Assembly: GCF_013114835.1 (NCBI RefSeq)
Contig: NZ_JAAVLW010000002.1
Coordinates: 186,001 to 250,000 of the forward strand
DNA length: 64,000 nucleotides
Direction of reading: 5' to 3'
Origin: Bradyrhizobium archetypum
GTDB taxonomy: Bacteria; Pseudomonadota; Alphaproteobacteria; Rhizobiales; Xanthobacteraceae
Made by a program: the position numbers and the translations under genes. This document shows positions 53,395-61,407 of the stretch, one piece after another; the first letter of the stretch is position 1; every line of letters starts with the position of its first letter. A model generated the notes under the pieces. The model did no database searches. It saw only the letters and a program-made list of their open reading frames with translations, and was not told where the DNA came from.

Positions 53395-54483
53395 TTACGT
53401 CACTGCGATTGGCGCACCTCGAGGCACGCTGGATTGGTCCGCCACGTTGCTCTTGTTCAGTTTCTGATTGACGATCTGGACCGTGCGGTCGATTTCGGCA
53501 TTGGGGACGCCAAGCTGATGCGAAATCAGCTTCACCAGGAGATCGACGCGCTCGATGGAAGCCGCGCCACCCGCGACCGCCCGCGCCGCCGAGGAGGGCC
53601 TGAGAAGGCTTTCGGCTGCCTTGGCGTATTTCTCGAAAGGCACCTGATCCGTGGGATCGGCGCCCAGACGCTGGGCGATGCCATCGACATGGTCATAGAT
53701 AGATTGCGAGAGAATGATATCGCCGTGCACCGCGTCGCGGATCGATCGCGGCTCCTCCGGCGTGATGCAGCGGTAATTGCCGGTCAACAGCATCGACCAT
53801 TTGGCCAGAGGGACGAACATCGAATCGAACACTTTGAGCTTCACCGGGACGTCCTGGCCCTCCAGCTTCACGGCATCGATATCGGCTTCCAGCTCCCGAA
53901 GCAGCAGGTTGTGTTTGTCATCCGCAAAAGGCGCTGCCTTGAAGTTGGTCGGCAGGCCGACATGAAGAACATTTGCCGCCTCTTCCGGTGGACGGAACGC
54001 CTGCGGATCGGGAGAGCAGAGCGACACGAGGCCCGGCTCGAACCGTTCCCATACCTCGGCGTTGGTATAGGCCTCCTCCAGATCCATTTTCGCCAGCGCC
54101 GGAATCCGTTTGAGATAGGGCAGGGGCGGCATGTTCATGATCGAAAGGCAAGGCAGCTTCGCCTCGGCGATTTTGATCATCAGAAGCTGGATCGCATGGT
54201 TGGTGTATTGCGGCTCCTGCATCGCTAGACCAACCAGATCATAGCGGGAAGGATCGACGTCGGCGGGCTCGACCGCGTCCAAAATCCCAGGCAGGTCGCG
54301 CGACAAGATCGGACGGTGGGCCGCCTCGCCGCGCAGCTTGATGCGAACTTCGGTGCCGTCGCGATTGATAAGCTCTGCCGTCTGCTTCCGGCACACCAGG
54401 GTCACGTTGTGAGCCGCCATCAAGAGCTTAGTCGCCAGCAATGAGCCATACGAGGCTCCAAGGATCAGAATGTTGCGCGCCAT
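53395..54483 (-). CDS. Ketopantoate-reductase-like NAD(P)-binding protein
   Basis: A 362-residue protein. GGGAGGG precedes ATG 54483; a start 12 codons upstream is possible but basic. The Rossmann motif is ARNILILGASYGSLLATKLL followed by NVTLVCRKQTAELINRDG, as in ApbA/PanE ketopantoate reductases and opine-type dehydrogenases. The helical C-terminal domain keeps a Lys/Asn-rich active-site-like segment (VPLAKWSMLLTGNYRCI). The protein is longer than PanE (about 300), so a different 2-oxo acid or imine substrate is likely. It stands upstream of no obvious partner. Confidence 0.65.
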   Translation of the reverse strand: MARNILILGASYGSLLATKLLMAAHNVTLVCRKQTAELINRDGTEVRIKLRGEAAHRPILSRDLPGILDAVEPADVDPSRYDLVGLAMQEPQYTNHAIQLLMIKIAEAKLPCLSIMNMPPLPYLKRIPALAKMDLEEAYTNAEVWERFEPGLVSLCSPDPQAFRPPEEAANVLHVGLPTNFKAAPFADDKHNLLLRELEADIDAVKLEGQDVPVKLKVFDSMFVPLAKWSMLLTGNYRCITPEEPRSIRDAVHGDIILSQSIYDHVDGIAQRLGADPTDQVPFEKYAKAAESLLRPSSAARAVAGGAASIERVDLLVKLISHQLGVPNAEIDRTVQIVNQKLNKSNVADQSSVPRGAPIAVT

Positions 54484-54640
54484 GCGCCCTCCCACAGATG
54501 ATGTTTTCCGGCGCGCCACTATTCGGGCGCGGATTTGCCAGCGCCTGCTTTGCGACAGGAGTTAAGCCGAATATTGCGGTGTGACCCCGCCTTCCCTGGG
54601 AGTGCGCCCGGGGAATGCCGGCGAAGTTCGAGGCGACCGG

Positions 54641-55072
54641 TCAGGCCGACGCGGCCAGCTTGAAGGGCGTCGCTTCGTCGTCAAACGCGGTCGTGATGTC
54701 GCGAATGCTGATGACACCGATCAGGCTGTAATTGTCGATCACCGGCACATGGCGGATGTGATGCTTGCTCATGAGGTGACGGACATGCTCGAGCGTATCC
54801 GTCGAGGTGCAGGAGACGAGCTGCTGCACCGAAATGAATTGCGAAACGCGCATGTTCACGCCGGCGGCGCCATACTGGGCAATCGCGCGAACCACATCAC
54901 GCTCGGTGAACATCCCGACGGCGGTATTGCCTTCGGTGCGGACGACATCCTTGACGACAAGCGCGCTGATATTGCCCGAGCGCATCAGTTGCGCGGCAAT
55001 GGCGACGGTCTCGTTCATGCGGACCGTTGCGACACGGGCGGCTTTCTTGCGCAGGATATCTCCGACTTGCAT
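54641..55072 (-). CDS. CBS-pair domain protein
   Basis: A 143-residue protein made almost entirely of two CBS motifs (MQVGDILRKKAARVATVRMN ... GMFTERDVVRAIAQYG, then VSQFISVQQLVSCTSTDTLE ... IGVISIRDITTAFDD). Such pairs bind AMP, ATP or SAM and sense energy state. AAGGAGG precedes ATG 55072. An operator-like 17-mer shared with three other sites in this locus lies 35 bases upstream of the start. It follows the OxlT-like gene on the same strand, and CBS proteins often accompany oxalate genes in this group (recollection). Confidence 0.9.
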   Translation of the reverse strand: MQVGDILRKKAARVATVRMNETVAIAAQLMRSGNISALVVKDVVRTEGNTAVGMFTERDVVRAIAQYGAAGVNMRVSQFISVQQLVSCTSTDTLEHVRHLMSKHHIRHVPVIDNYSLIGVISIRDITTAFDDEATPFKLAASA

Positions 55073-55106
55073 GGCAACCTCCTTGGGTGAATTCTTGCAT
55101 GAAGTC

Positions 55107-55123
55107 TGGTATACATAATGCCA
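55107..55123 (-). promoter_or_regulatory. Operator-like site 1 (upstream of the CBS gene)
   Basis: On the - strand the 17-mer is TGGCATTATGTATACCA, matching TGGCATnnnRTATACCA shared by four sites. TTGACA lies 2 bases before it and may be a -35 element. The partial symmetry (TGG...CCA with a TATA core) resembles operators of FadR/GntR-type repressors. Confidence 0.65.
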
Positions 55124-55287
55124 ATTGTCAACATGCGGAACGTGGAATTCTCGTGCGAGAGATCGAGATAAATAGGCAGTATTACTGACGTTTCTTGGAA
55201 GAAGGCGGCGGCATTCCCGAAAGAGGATCTCGATTTTGCCGGTTAGAAGTTGTGTCAGGTATACCAGAAGCCCCGATCGCCAAAAGA

Positions 55288-55325
55288 AAACGCGCCCACC
55301 CCGGAGAGGTGAGCGCGCCTTGTTC
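55288..55325 (-). terminator. Terminator after the OxlT-like gene
   Basis: On the - strand GCGCGCTCACC (55308-55318) pairs with GGTGGGCGCG (55291-55300) across a 7-base loop with one mismatch, followed by TTTTCTTTT. It lies 20 bases after the antiporter stop, so the CBS gene needs its own promoter, which fits operator site 1. Confidence 0.8.
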
Positions 55326-55344
55326 TTACGGTGGATCGCTGAGG

Positions 55345-56640
55345 TCAGCTTGCAATCTGCGACTTGGCGACCACGACTTTGCGCCAGGGTTTGAGCACCG
55401 CGATCGCCAGCAGCGAGGCCAGAATGTTGGCACCGGCCGCGACGATGAACACGGTGTCCCAGGTGCCCGACGATTGCTGCATGTAGTTCGCGACGGGCAC
55501 CAAGAGCGCCGCGGTGCCCTTGGCCGTGTAGAGCAGGCCGGCATTGGTGGCTGCGAACTTTGCGCCGAAGGTGTCGGTGCAGGTCGACGGGAAGAGGGAA
55601 TAGATCTCACCCCAGGCGAAGAACACGAAGCCTGACAAGAGCACGAACCAGACGGGATCGTGGCCCAGCATGTACAGGCCCCAGATGCCGATGCCTTCCA
55701 TGCCGAACGCGATGAACATGGTGTTCTCGCGGCCGATCATGTCGGAGATCCAGCCGAAGAACGGACGGGTCAGGCCATTGAGCACGCGGTCGATGGTGGC
55801 TGCGAACGTCACCGCTGTCATCGTCACCGCCATCAGCGTCACCGGCACGCTGTCGACCTTCCAGTCGACGGCGATCGGCTTGAGGTTGGCGGTCACCATC
55901 AATCCGCCGGCGCCGACGATCACGAACATGAAATACATCAGCCAGAAGATCGGCTGACGGATCACCTCCGTCGGCTGATAGTTGCGCCGGCTCTGGATCA
56001 CGTTGGCGTTCTGGGCCACCGCCGGCACTTGTCCGGCCTTCGGCGAGAACATCAGGAAGGCGAGGATGACGATGATGATGCCTTGCCCGAGACCGAAATA
56101 GAGGAAGGTGGTCTGGAATCCGGAATCCTTGATCATCGCCTGGATCGGCGCCACCGTCAGCGCCGAGCCCGCGCCAAAGCCGGCCGCCGTGATGCCGGCG
56201 GCAAGGCCGCGCTTGTCGGGGAACCATTTCAGCGCGTTGCCGACGCAGGTGCCGTACACGCCACCGGCGCCGATGCCTGCGATGATCATGCCGAGATAGT
56301 AGCCGTTGAGCGTGGTTGCGTGTGCGTTGATGGCCCATCCGATGGCGCAGAGAATGCCGCCGATGAGGACGACGATGCGCGGGCCGTATTTATCGACGAA
56401 CCAACCTTCGACCGGCACCAGCCAGGTCTCGAACAGCACGAACAGCGTAAATGCCCACTGGATCGACGCGCGATCCCATCCGAATTTCTTCTGGATGTCG
56501 GGGACGAAGAAAGTCCAGCCATATTGGTAATTGGCGATCATCACCATCGCGAGCACGCCGATGGCCAATTGCGTCCAGCGGTAGGTGTCGCTGACGCGGG
56601 CCGCCACAGGGGCCGCCGCTCCGTGCACAGTGTCCGTCAT
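55345..56640 (-). CDS. oxlT: Oxalate/formate antiporter-like MFS transporter (OFA family)
   Basis: A 431-residue inner-membrane transporter with 12 predicted helices. The first helices, NYQYGWTFFVPDIQKKFGW, and the segment NALKWFPDKRGLAAGITAAG with GFGAGSALTVAPIQ are the OFA-family signature (OxlT exchanges oxalate for formate). The basic residue in the C-terminal half expected for oxalate binding would be in NAGLLYTAKGTAALLVPVAN (the OxlT Lys355 region). GGAGGG precedes ATG 56640, and an operator-like site lies 52 bases upstream. Context supports oxalate: a formyl-CoA transferase remnant lies 4 kb upstream. Confidence 0.88.
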   Translation of the reverse strand: MTDTVHGAAAPVAARVSDTYRWTQLAIGVLAMVMIANYQYGWTFFVPDIQKKFGWDRASIQWAFTLFVLFETWLVPVEGWFVDKYGPRIVVLIGGILCAIGWAINAHATTLNGYYLGMIIAGIGAGGVYGTCVGNALKWFPDKRGLAAGITAAGFGAGSALTVAPIQAMIKDSGFQTTFLYFGLGQGIIIVILAFLMFSPKAGQVPAVAQNANVIQSRRNYQPTEVIRQPIFWLMYFMFVIVGAGGLMVTANLKPIAVDWKVDSVPVTLMAVTMTAVTFAATIDRVLNGLTRPFFGWISDMIGRENTMFIAFGMEGIGIWGLYMLGHDPVWFVLLSGFVFFAWGEIYSLFPSTCTDTFGAKFAATNAGLLYTAKGTAALLVPVANYMQQSSGTWDTVFIVAAGANILASLLAIAVLKPWRKVVVAKSQIAS

Positions 56641-56691
56641 CTTCCCTCCATAGGCTGTTCTATCAATACCCGACAGCTCAAGGGCGGAGTT

Positions 56692-56708
56692 TGGTATATG
56701 TTATGCCA
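56692..56708 (-). promoter_or_regulatory. Operator-like site 2 (upstream of the OxlT-like gene)
   Basis: On the - strand the 17-mer is TGGCATAACATATACCA, with TTGTCT two bases before it. It fits the shared TGGCATnnnRTATACCA pattern and has the same spacing to the TTG element as site 1. Confidence 0.65.
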
Positions 56709-56859
56709 GTAGACAAGAGAAATGTTGGTGGGTTACCACAAATCGTTTGCGCGCAGAAAATGCTGCGCGCGCGAACGAAGGGCCGTGCGTTTGATCGCAC
56801 GGCCCTTAGACAATCCAAAAATGTGTTTGATTTTATGGCGATAGACCTCTTCTTTCGCG

Positions 56860-58359
56860 CTAGGCGACTGCGCCACGCAAGCGGCTATAGCCCTGCTGGA
56901 TCACCGACCAGAACAACGCAATCAATCCGAGGACCATGATCGCGCTGACCAGCGTGTTGGAGAAGAACACGCCGAGCGAGCCCTGGGATCCCAGCAATGA
57001 TTGCCGGAAGGCCTCTTCCGCCTTGTCGCCGAGCACGATGGCGAGCACCAGCGGCGCGAGCGGATAGTTACACTTCTTGAGCAGGTAACCGATCACGCCG
57101 AACACCAGCATCAGCATCACGTCGAACGTAGAACTGTGCACCGAATAGGCGCCGATCGCGCACAGCACCAGGATCAGCGGCGCGATAATGCTGAAGGGGA
57201 CGCGGAGGATGGCCGCGAAGATCGGCACGCAGGTCAAGACGACGAGCAGGCCGACGATATTGCCGAGATACATTGAGGCGATCAGTCCCCAGACGAATTC
57301 CTTCTGCTCGACGAACAACATCGGTCCGGGCTGCAGGCCCCAGATCAGGAGGCCGCCGAGCAGCACCGCGGCGGTCGGCGAGCCCGGCACGCCGAGCGAA
57401 AGCATCGGCAGCAAGGCCGATGTGCCCGCCGCGTGCGCCGCAGTCTCCGGCGCGACCACGCCTTCGATTTCTCCCTTGCCGAAATTGCTGCCGTTCTTCG
57501 CTACGCGCTTGGCGATGCCGTAGCTCATGAACGAGGCGGGCGTTGCGCCCGCGGGCGTGACACCCATCCAGCAGCCGATCAGGCAGGAACGCAGCGATGT
57601 GATCCAGTAGGCCGGCAGCTCCTTCCACGTCTGCAGCACGACCCGCAGATTGATCTTGGCGTTGCCGCCGCGGAAGGCGAGCCCCTCTTCCATCGTCAGC
57701 AGGATCTCACCGATGCCGAACAATCCGATAACGGCGATCAGGAAGTCGAAGCCGTTCAGCAATTCGGTAAAGCCGAACGTCAGCCGCAACTGTCCGGTGA
57801 TGGAGTCGAGACCGACGGCAGCAAGCGCAAAGCCGATCATCATCGCCGCAATGGTCTTGAACGGCGGCTCCTTGCTCAATCCGACGAAGCTGCAGAACGC
57901 CAGGAAATAGACGGCAAATTTTTCCGCCGGCCCGAATTGCAGCGCAAAGCTCGCGACCAGCGGCGCAACCAGCGTGATCATGGCGACCGCGAACAAGGCG
58001 CCGACGAACGACGAGGTGAACGCCGCGGTCAAGGCTTCGCCGGCCTTGCCCTTCTGCGCCATCGGGTAGCCGTCGAACGTCGTCGCGACCGACCACGGCT
58101 CGCCGGGTATGTTGAACAGGATCGAGGTGATCGCCCCGCCGAACAGCGCGCCCCAGTAGATGCACGACAGCATGATGATGGCCGATGTCGGCGGCATGCT
58201 GAAGGTCAGTGGCAACAGGATCGCCACGCCGTTGGCGCCGCCCAGTCCGGGCAGCACACCGATCACGACGCCGAGCACGATGCCGACGATCATCACCATT
58301 ATGTTGAAGGGCTGCAGCGCGACCGCAAAGCCGTGAAACAGATTGACGAGTTCTTCCAT
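56860..58359 (-). CDS. tctA: Tripartite tricarboxylate transporter large permease TctA
   Basis: A 499-residue integral membrane protein with about 11-12 helices. The family motifs VIGVLPGLGGANGVAILLPL and GALFGGAITSILFNIPGEPW occur near the start, with an inverted-topology repeat in TPAGATPASFMSYGIAKRV and SLGVPGSPTAAVLLGGLLIW. It carries solute using the proton gradient, with TctB and the binding protein TctC. It follows tctB by 27 bases. The ribosome site is moderate (GGGG). The solute is a carboxylate by family; oxalate-related solutes are suggested by the neighbours. Confidence 0.93.
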   Translation of the reverse strand: MEELVNLFHGFAVALQPFNIMVMIVGIVLGVVIGVLPGLGGANGVAILLPLTFSMPPTSAIIMLSCIYWGALFGGAITSILFNIPGEPWSVATTFDGYPMAQKGKAGEALTAAFTSSFVGALFAVAMITLVAPLVASFALQFGPAEKFAVYFLAFCSFVGLSKEPPFKTIAAMMIGFALAAVGLDSITGQLRLTFGFTELLNGFDFLIAVIGLFGIGEILLTMEEGLAFRGGNAKINLRVVLQTWKELPAYWITSLRSCLIGCWMGVTPAGATPASFMSYGIAKRVAKNGSNFGKGEIEGVVAPETAAHAAGTSALLPMLSLGVPGSPTAAVLLGGLLIWGLQPGPMLFVEQKEFVWGLIASMYLGNIVGLLVVLTCVPIFAAILRVPFSIIAPLILVLCAIGAYSVHSSTFDVMLMLVFGVIGYLLKKCNYPLAPLVLAIVLGDKAEEAFRQSLLGSQGSLGVFFSNTLVSAIMVLGLIALFWSVIQQGYSRLRGAVA

Positions 58360-58386
58360 CCCCGTGATCCCAACCTTGCGATGAAA

Positions 58387-58884
58387 TTACAGACCGAGCC
58401 ACTCTTCGACCGGTCCCTTGGGAAGCGGGACCAGAAACCAGCGCTCGAAAATGAGATAGGTGACAATGGGCATGCCAAGCGCCACCGCCAGCACGGTGAG
58501 CCAGGGATACTTGCCGAGCCATCGCATGAACCATGCGATGAAGATCATTGAGGCGAGGTACAGCCCGGTGAACGGCATGGCGCCGACATAGATCGCGGTC
58601 GGAATGACGACGCTCATGACCTGGCGAAGCTGTCCCCATTCCGCGAACAGTTCGTCATTGTTTTCGCGAAGCCCGTTCCACAGGTTTATCGCGCTGGAGG
58701 CGACAATGAAGATGCCGATGTAGAAGGGGAAGAACCCGGCGCGCGGACCTTCCGCGCCCCAGTTGATGCCGGCCTTAAGGCTGCCGATGATAACGATCAC
58801 GCCGAAGAGGGTGATCAGCAACGTAATCCCTGTCTCCACCAGTTTGTGGGCGGGGCCGGACTTGCTTGAACTGCCTGTTGTCAT
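58387..58884 (-). CDS. tctB: Tripartite tricarboxylate transporter small permease TctB
   Basis: A 165-residue protein with four predicted helices (LLITLFGVIVIIGSLKAGIN, FFPFYIGIFIVASSAINLW and two near the C-terminus), typical of TctB. ATG 58884 follows GGGAG; a TTG one codon upstream is less likely. It sits between tctC and tctA in the usual C-B-A order. The 181-base gap to tctC contains a composite palindromic repeat that may tune expression within the operon. Confidence 0.9.
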   Translation of the reverse strand: MTTGSSSKSGPAHKLVETGITLLITLFGVIVIIGSLKAGINWGAEGPRAGFFPFYIGIFIVASSAINLWNGLRENNDELFAEWGQLRQVMSVVIPTAIYVGAMPFTGLYLASMIFIAWFMRWLGKYPWLTVLAVALGMPIVTYLIFERWFLVPLPKGPVEEWLGL

Positions 58885-58918
58885 CAAAACTCCCTGCGAG
58901 GCCGGGCCTGCGGTGCTG

Positions 58919-59018
58919 GAGCGCGATGACTATTCTTTCGAAGCATCATCGCGCTGTATCCCTTTGATTTGAGCATGATCTCTTCGGGAAAGCGGTACCC
59001 GCTTTCCGGATCATGCTC
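58919..59018. repeat. Composite palindromic repeat between tctC and tctB
   Basis: Two adjacent palindromes: AGCGCGATGA (58919-58928) with TCATCGCGCT (about 58946-58955), and GAGCATGATC (58971-58980) with GATCATGCTC (59009-59018), the latter with an inner stem around GGTACC. The arrangement matches a dispersed repeat I recall from Bradyrhizobium/Rhodopseudomonas intergenic regions. Inside an operon it may stabilise the upstream tctC message. Confidence 0.75.
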
Positions 59019-59065
59019 GAGGCCGGGCATCTATGTTGCGATCCCGGCTGCAGCCGAAGCCCCGA

Positions 59066-60079
59066 TCAGTTGCCCGTCGAGGCGAGGAAACCTGCATCCT
59101 TCATCAGCGTTTCGTGACGCTTTTCCTCGGCCTCGACCCACTTGGCGTAGTCGGCCCCGGTCAGGAAGGTCGTGTTGAAGGCGCCGCTCTTCATGAAGTC
59201 CTGCCATTCGGGCGTGGCGCGGACCTTCTTGAACAGCTCGACGTAATATTCGATCTGGTCCTTGGTCGCTCTCGGCGGCATGAAGATGCCGCGCAGCATC
59301 AGATATTCCATGTCGAGGCCCTGCGACTTGCAGGTGGGAATATCTTTCCAGCTCTTGCCGTCCGCGATCTGCTCGTCATAGGCCATCGGCTGCGCGTCGA
59401 ACACGCAGAGCGGACGCAGCTTGCCGCCGCGCCATTGCGCCACCGCCTCGATCGGATTGTTGACAGTCGAATCGAGGTGGTTGCCGACGAGCTGCACGGC
59501 GACTTCGCCGCCGCCCTTGTAGGGAATGTAGGTGAACTTGGCGCCGGTGGCCTTTTCGACCGCGACCGTGATGATCTGGTCTTCCTGCTTGGAGCCGGTG
59601 CCGCCCATCTTCATGGATCCCGGAGGCGCCGCTTTCACGGCGTCGACATACTCCTTCGCCGTCTTGTAGGGCTTCTCCGCATTCACCCACAGCACGAACT
59701 CGTCGAGCGCCAGCATCGCGACCGGCGTGAGGTCCTTCCAGGAGAATGGAATGCCGGTGGCGAGCGGGGTGGTGAAGAGGTTGGAGAGCGTGATGATGAT
59801 CTTGTGCGGGTTGCCGCCCGACGTCTTGAGGTCAAGGAAACCTTCGCCGCCGGCCCCGCCCGCCTTGTTGATGACGACGAGCGGCTGCTTCATCAGATTG
59901 TGCTTGGTGACGATGCCCTGGATCGTCCGCGCCATCTGATCGGCGCCACCGCCGGTGCCGGCAGGAACGATGAATTCGACCGGACGCACCGGCTCCCATG
60001 CCGCGGTTGCAGGAACGGAAATCCCGACCGCGCACAAGGCAGCGATTGCGCCCAACGCCGTTTGTGCTGTGTGCTTCAT
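59066..60079 (-). CDS. tctC: Tripartite tricarboxylate transporter substrate-binding protein TctC
   Basis: A 337-residue periplasmic binding protein. The signal peptide ends near VPATAAWEP. It begins with the family start RPVEFIVPAGTGGGADQMAR and has the carboxylate-loop signature VINKAGGAGGEGFLDLK plus FTYIPYKGGGEVAVQLVGNH. The segment NPIEAVAQWRGGKLRPLCVF is also typical. GGGAG precedes ATG 60079. As first gene of tctC-B-A it has a 487-base leader region containing operator-like site 3. Binding-protein genes are usually expressed above the permease genes, which the intra-operon repeat could support. Confidence 0.93.
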   Translation of the reverse strand: MKHTAQTALGAIAALCAVGISVPATAAWEPVRPVEFIVPAGTGGGADQMARTIQGIVTKHNLMKQPLVVINKAGGAGGEGFLDLKTSGGNPHKIIITLSNLFTTPLATGIPFSWKDLTPVAMLALDEFVLWVNAEKPYKTAKEYVDAVKAAPPGSMKMGGTGSKQEDQIITVAVEKATGAKFTYIPYKGGGEVAVQLVGNHLDSTVNNPIEAVAQWRGGKLRPLCVFDAQPMAYDEQIADGKSWKDIPTCKSQGLDMEYLMLRGIFMPPRATKDQIEYYVELFKKVRATPEWQDFMKSGAFNTTFLTGADYAKWVEAEEKRHETLMKDAGFLASTGN

Positions 60080-60366
60080 GTTGTTTCACTCCCATCGATT
60101 TATGGTTGCGCCGGTCTTTGCCGGCTTCTCTTTGTTGTAATGCCGCGGCGGTTGTCGTCTCCGAACGATCGTCGGGTGGGATAGTAAGAGAGGCCCGTTG
60201 GCGCGGCACCCGCTTCTTTCGGCCAATTGTGGAATTGCAATACGCCGCGAAGGGAAGTCACGGGACGCACCCGTGTTCCATGCCAGACCGGGCTGCCTGT
60301 CCCCGTAACGCAAGGCCGTCCCCCAAACACGCTGTTATTTAGTCGGCGCGTGGTATAGAGGCATTT

Positions 60367-60383
60367 TTGTATGCGATATGCCA
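60367..60383 (-). promoter_or_regulatory. Operator-like site 3 (upstream of tctC)
   Basis: On the - strand the 17-mer is TGGCATATCGCATACAA, a slightly degenerate match to TGGCATnnnRTATACCA. A second half-site, TGGTATA, lies on the + strand at 60351-60357, so the whole 60351-60383 stretch is flanked by TGG...CCA. It is about 290 bases before the tctC start. Confidence 0.5.
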
Positions 60384-60465
60384 GGACGCAAATCTTTATT
60401 GAAGCCGATGGGCGTTCGGGCTGATTTGTCGCAGAGGTTGGTAAAGGCGACTGCCCGCCGCAAGC

Positions 60466-60499
60466 AAAAAAATGGCCCTGGAAAACCAGGGCCTTTTTT
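60466..60499. terminator. Strong bidirectional terminator
   Basis: GGCCCTGG (60474-60481), loop AAAA, CCAGGGCC (60486-60493), flanked by seven A on the left (60466-60472) and six T on the right (60494-60499). It works on both strands. On the - strand it ends the transcript of the 45-residue gene at 60567-60704, isolating it from tctC. Confidence 0.88.
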
Positions 60500-60566
60500 C
60501 AAGTCATCGAGGGGCGGGCTATTCGCCGGATCGCGCGTATGCGCGGAAACCCCGTGTTTTCGCGGC

Positions 60567-60704
60567 TCAGAGACCGAAACGGGGCTGGTCGCCGTTGCGG
60601 ACGGCAATGCGGCTGGAGGCGATCAGCAGGCGGTCAATGGAGGCCATCAGGCGGCCAAACAGGGTGCTGGAGGGCAGGAGGCCGATCGATGCAGTCTTGG
60701 ACAT
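60567..60704 (-). CDS. Unlisted 45-residue protein in the oxalate locus
   Basis: ATG 60704 on the - strand is preceded by AGAAAGGGG. The product begins MSKTASIGLLPSSTLFGRLM, continues ASIDRLLIASSRIAVRNGDQ and ends PRFGL, stop TGA 60567-60569. It is an amphipathic helix with a polar tail and no signal peptide. It has its own full transcription unit: operator-like site 4 about 57 bases upstream and a strong terminator 68 bases downstream. That makes a real expressed gene likely despite its size. I half-recall similar tiny proteins ending RNGDLPRFGL in related genomes. The function is unknown. Confidence 0.7.
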   Translation of the reverse strand: MSKTASIGLLPSSTLFGRLMASIDRLLIASSRIAVRNGDQPRFGL

Positions 60705-60760
60705 GTATGTCCCCTTTCTTGGAGGCGGAACCATTCCGCTTCGTAATCTGGAGACAGATT

Positions 60761-60777
60761 ATGTATACCAGATGCCA
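60761..60777 (-). promoter_or_regulatory. Operator-like site 4 (upstream of the 45-residue gene)
   Basis: On the - strand the 17-mer is TGGCATCTGGTATACAT, matching TGGCATnnnRTATAC exactly, with TTGTAG just before it. It lies 57 bases before ATG 60704. Confidence 0.65.
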
Positions 60778-60778
60778 G

Positions 60779-61219
60779 CTACAACAGGCTTGTTTGCATA
60801 GCAGCAATTGTCCCGCTGCATTGCAGCAAAATTAACGAAACTGGCATTCCAGACCGAAAAAGGCCGCCGGGGGCCGGCGGCCTTTGCATTCCGGGTACAA
60901 GGAAATGCGGTCCGCCCTGCCTCTGCGGCGCTCCGAGCGCGCCGGATAATTCGGTCCTTTGGGATGGAGAAACGAGCACCTGGCTCAGGATCTCATCCGG
61001 GTGCTCGCTGAACAGGAGTGAGCGGGTCGCTTCGCTCGGGCCATCCGACAGCTTGAGCGGGTTGCCAACCGAGATGTACTTGCCGCGCGTCGGATGATCG
61101 ACCTCGATCACGGTGCCGATGGTGCGCAGCGATTGGTCTTCCGCGATCTCCTTCATCGACAGGATCGGACGGCAGGGGATGTCGTCCTCGTTGAGGATTT
61201 CCATCGCCTCGAACTGGTG
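60779..61219 (-). pseudogene. frc: C-terminal remnant of formyl-CoA:oxalate CoA-transferase (frc)
   Basis: From about 61219 the - strand reads [60 protein letters not shown] and [12 protein letters not shown] (to about 60974), the unmistakable C-terminus of Frc, which starts oxalate breakdown by making oxalyl-CoA. The upstream three quarters of the gene are missing; what precedes 61219 shows no Frc sequence. Cys-Gly-Pro has become Cys-Arg-Pro. The frame then stays open through a terminator hairpin to 60779, so the original stop is lost. Confidence 0.85.
60862..60885 (-). terminator. Terminator of the former frc gene
   Basis: GGCCGCCGG and CCGGCGGCC form a 9-bp stem with a GGG loop (about 60862-60882). 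On the - strand it is followed by TTTTT. It lies about 90 bases beyond the last recognisable Frc residue and presumably ended that operon. Confidence 0.75.
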
Positions 61220-61407
61220 GTCCTGGTCATCTTGCCTGTTGCGCGTAACGCGGACGAGTGCAGTCCGGCGGCTAATTCAAATCCTGTTCCCGATGTGTCC
61301 CAGACTCATCGGCCTTGGTCCGATGTCGGCTCTCCGTCAAGAATCGGACCCCGCACTTTGCTTGCTCGGCTTTCGCGGATCGGCAGTTGTGGAATCGGCG
61401 GGTCGAA

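Noticed and set aside
60378-60746. 122-codon + strand frame across the oxalate locus
   Set aside because: It runs through a strong terminator hairpin and lies opposite the better-supported 45-residue gene.
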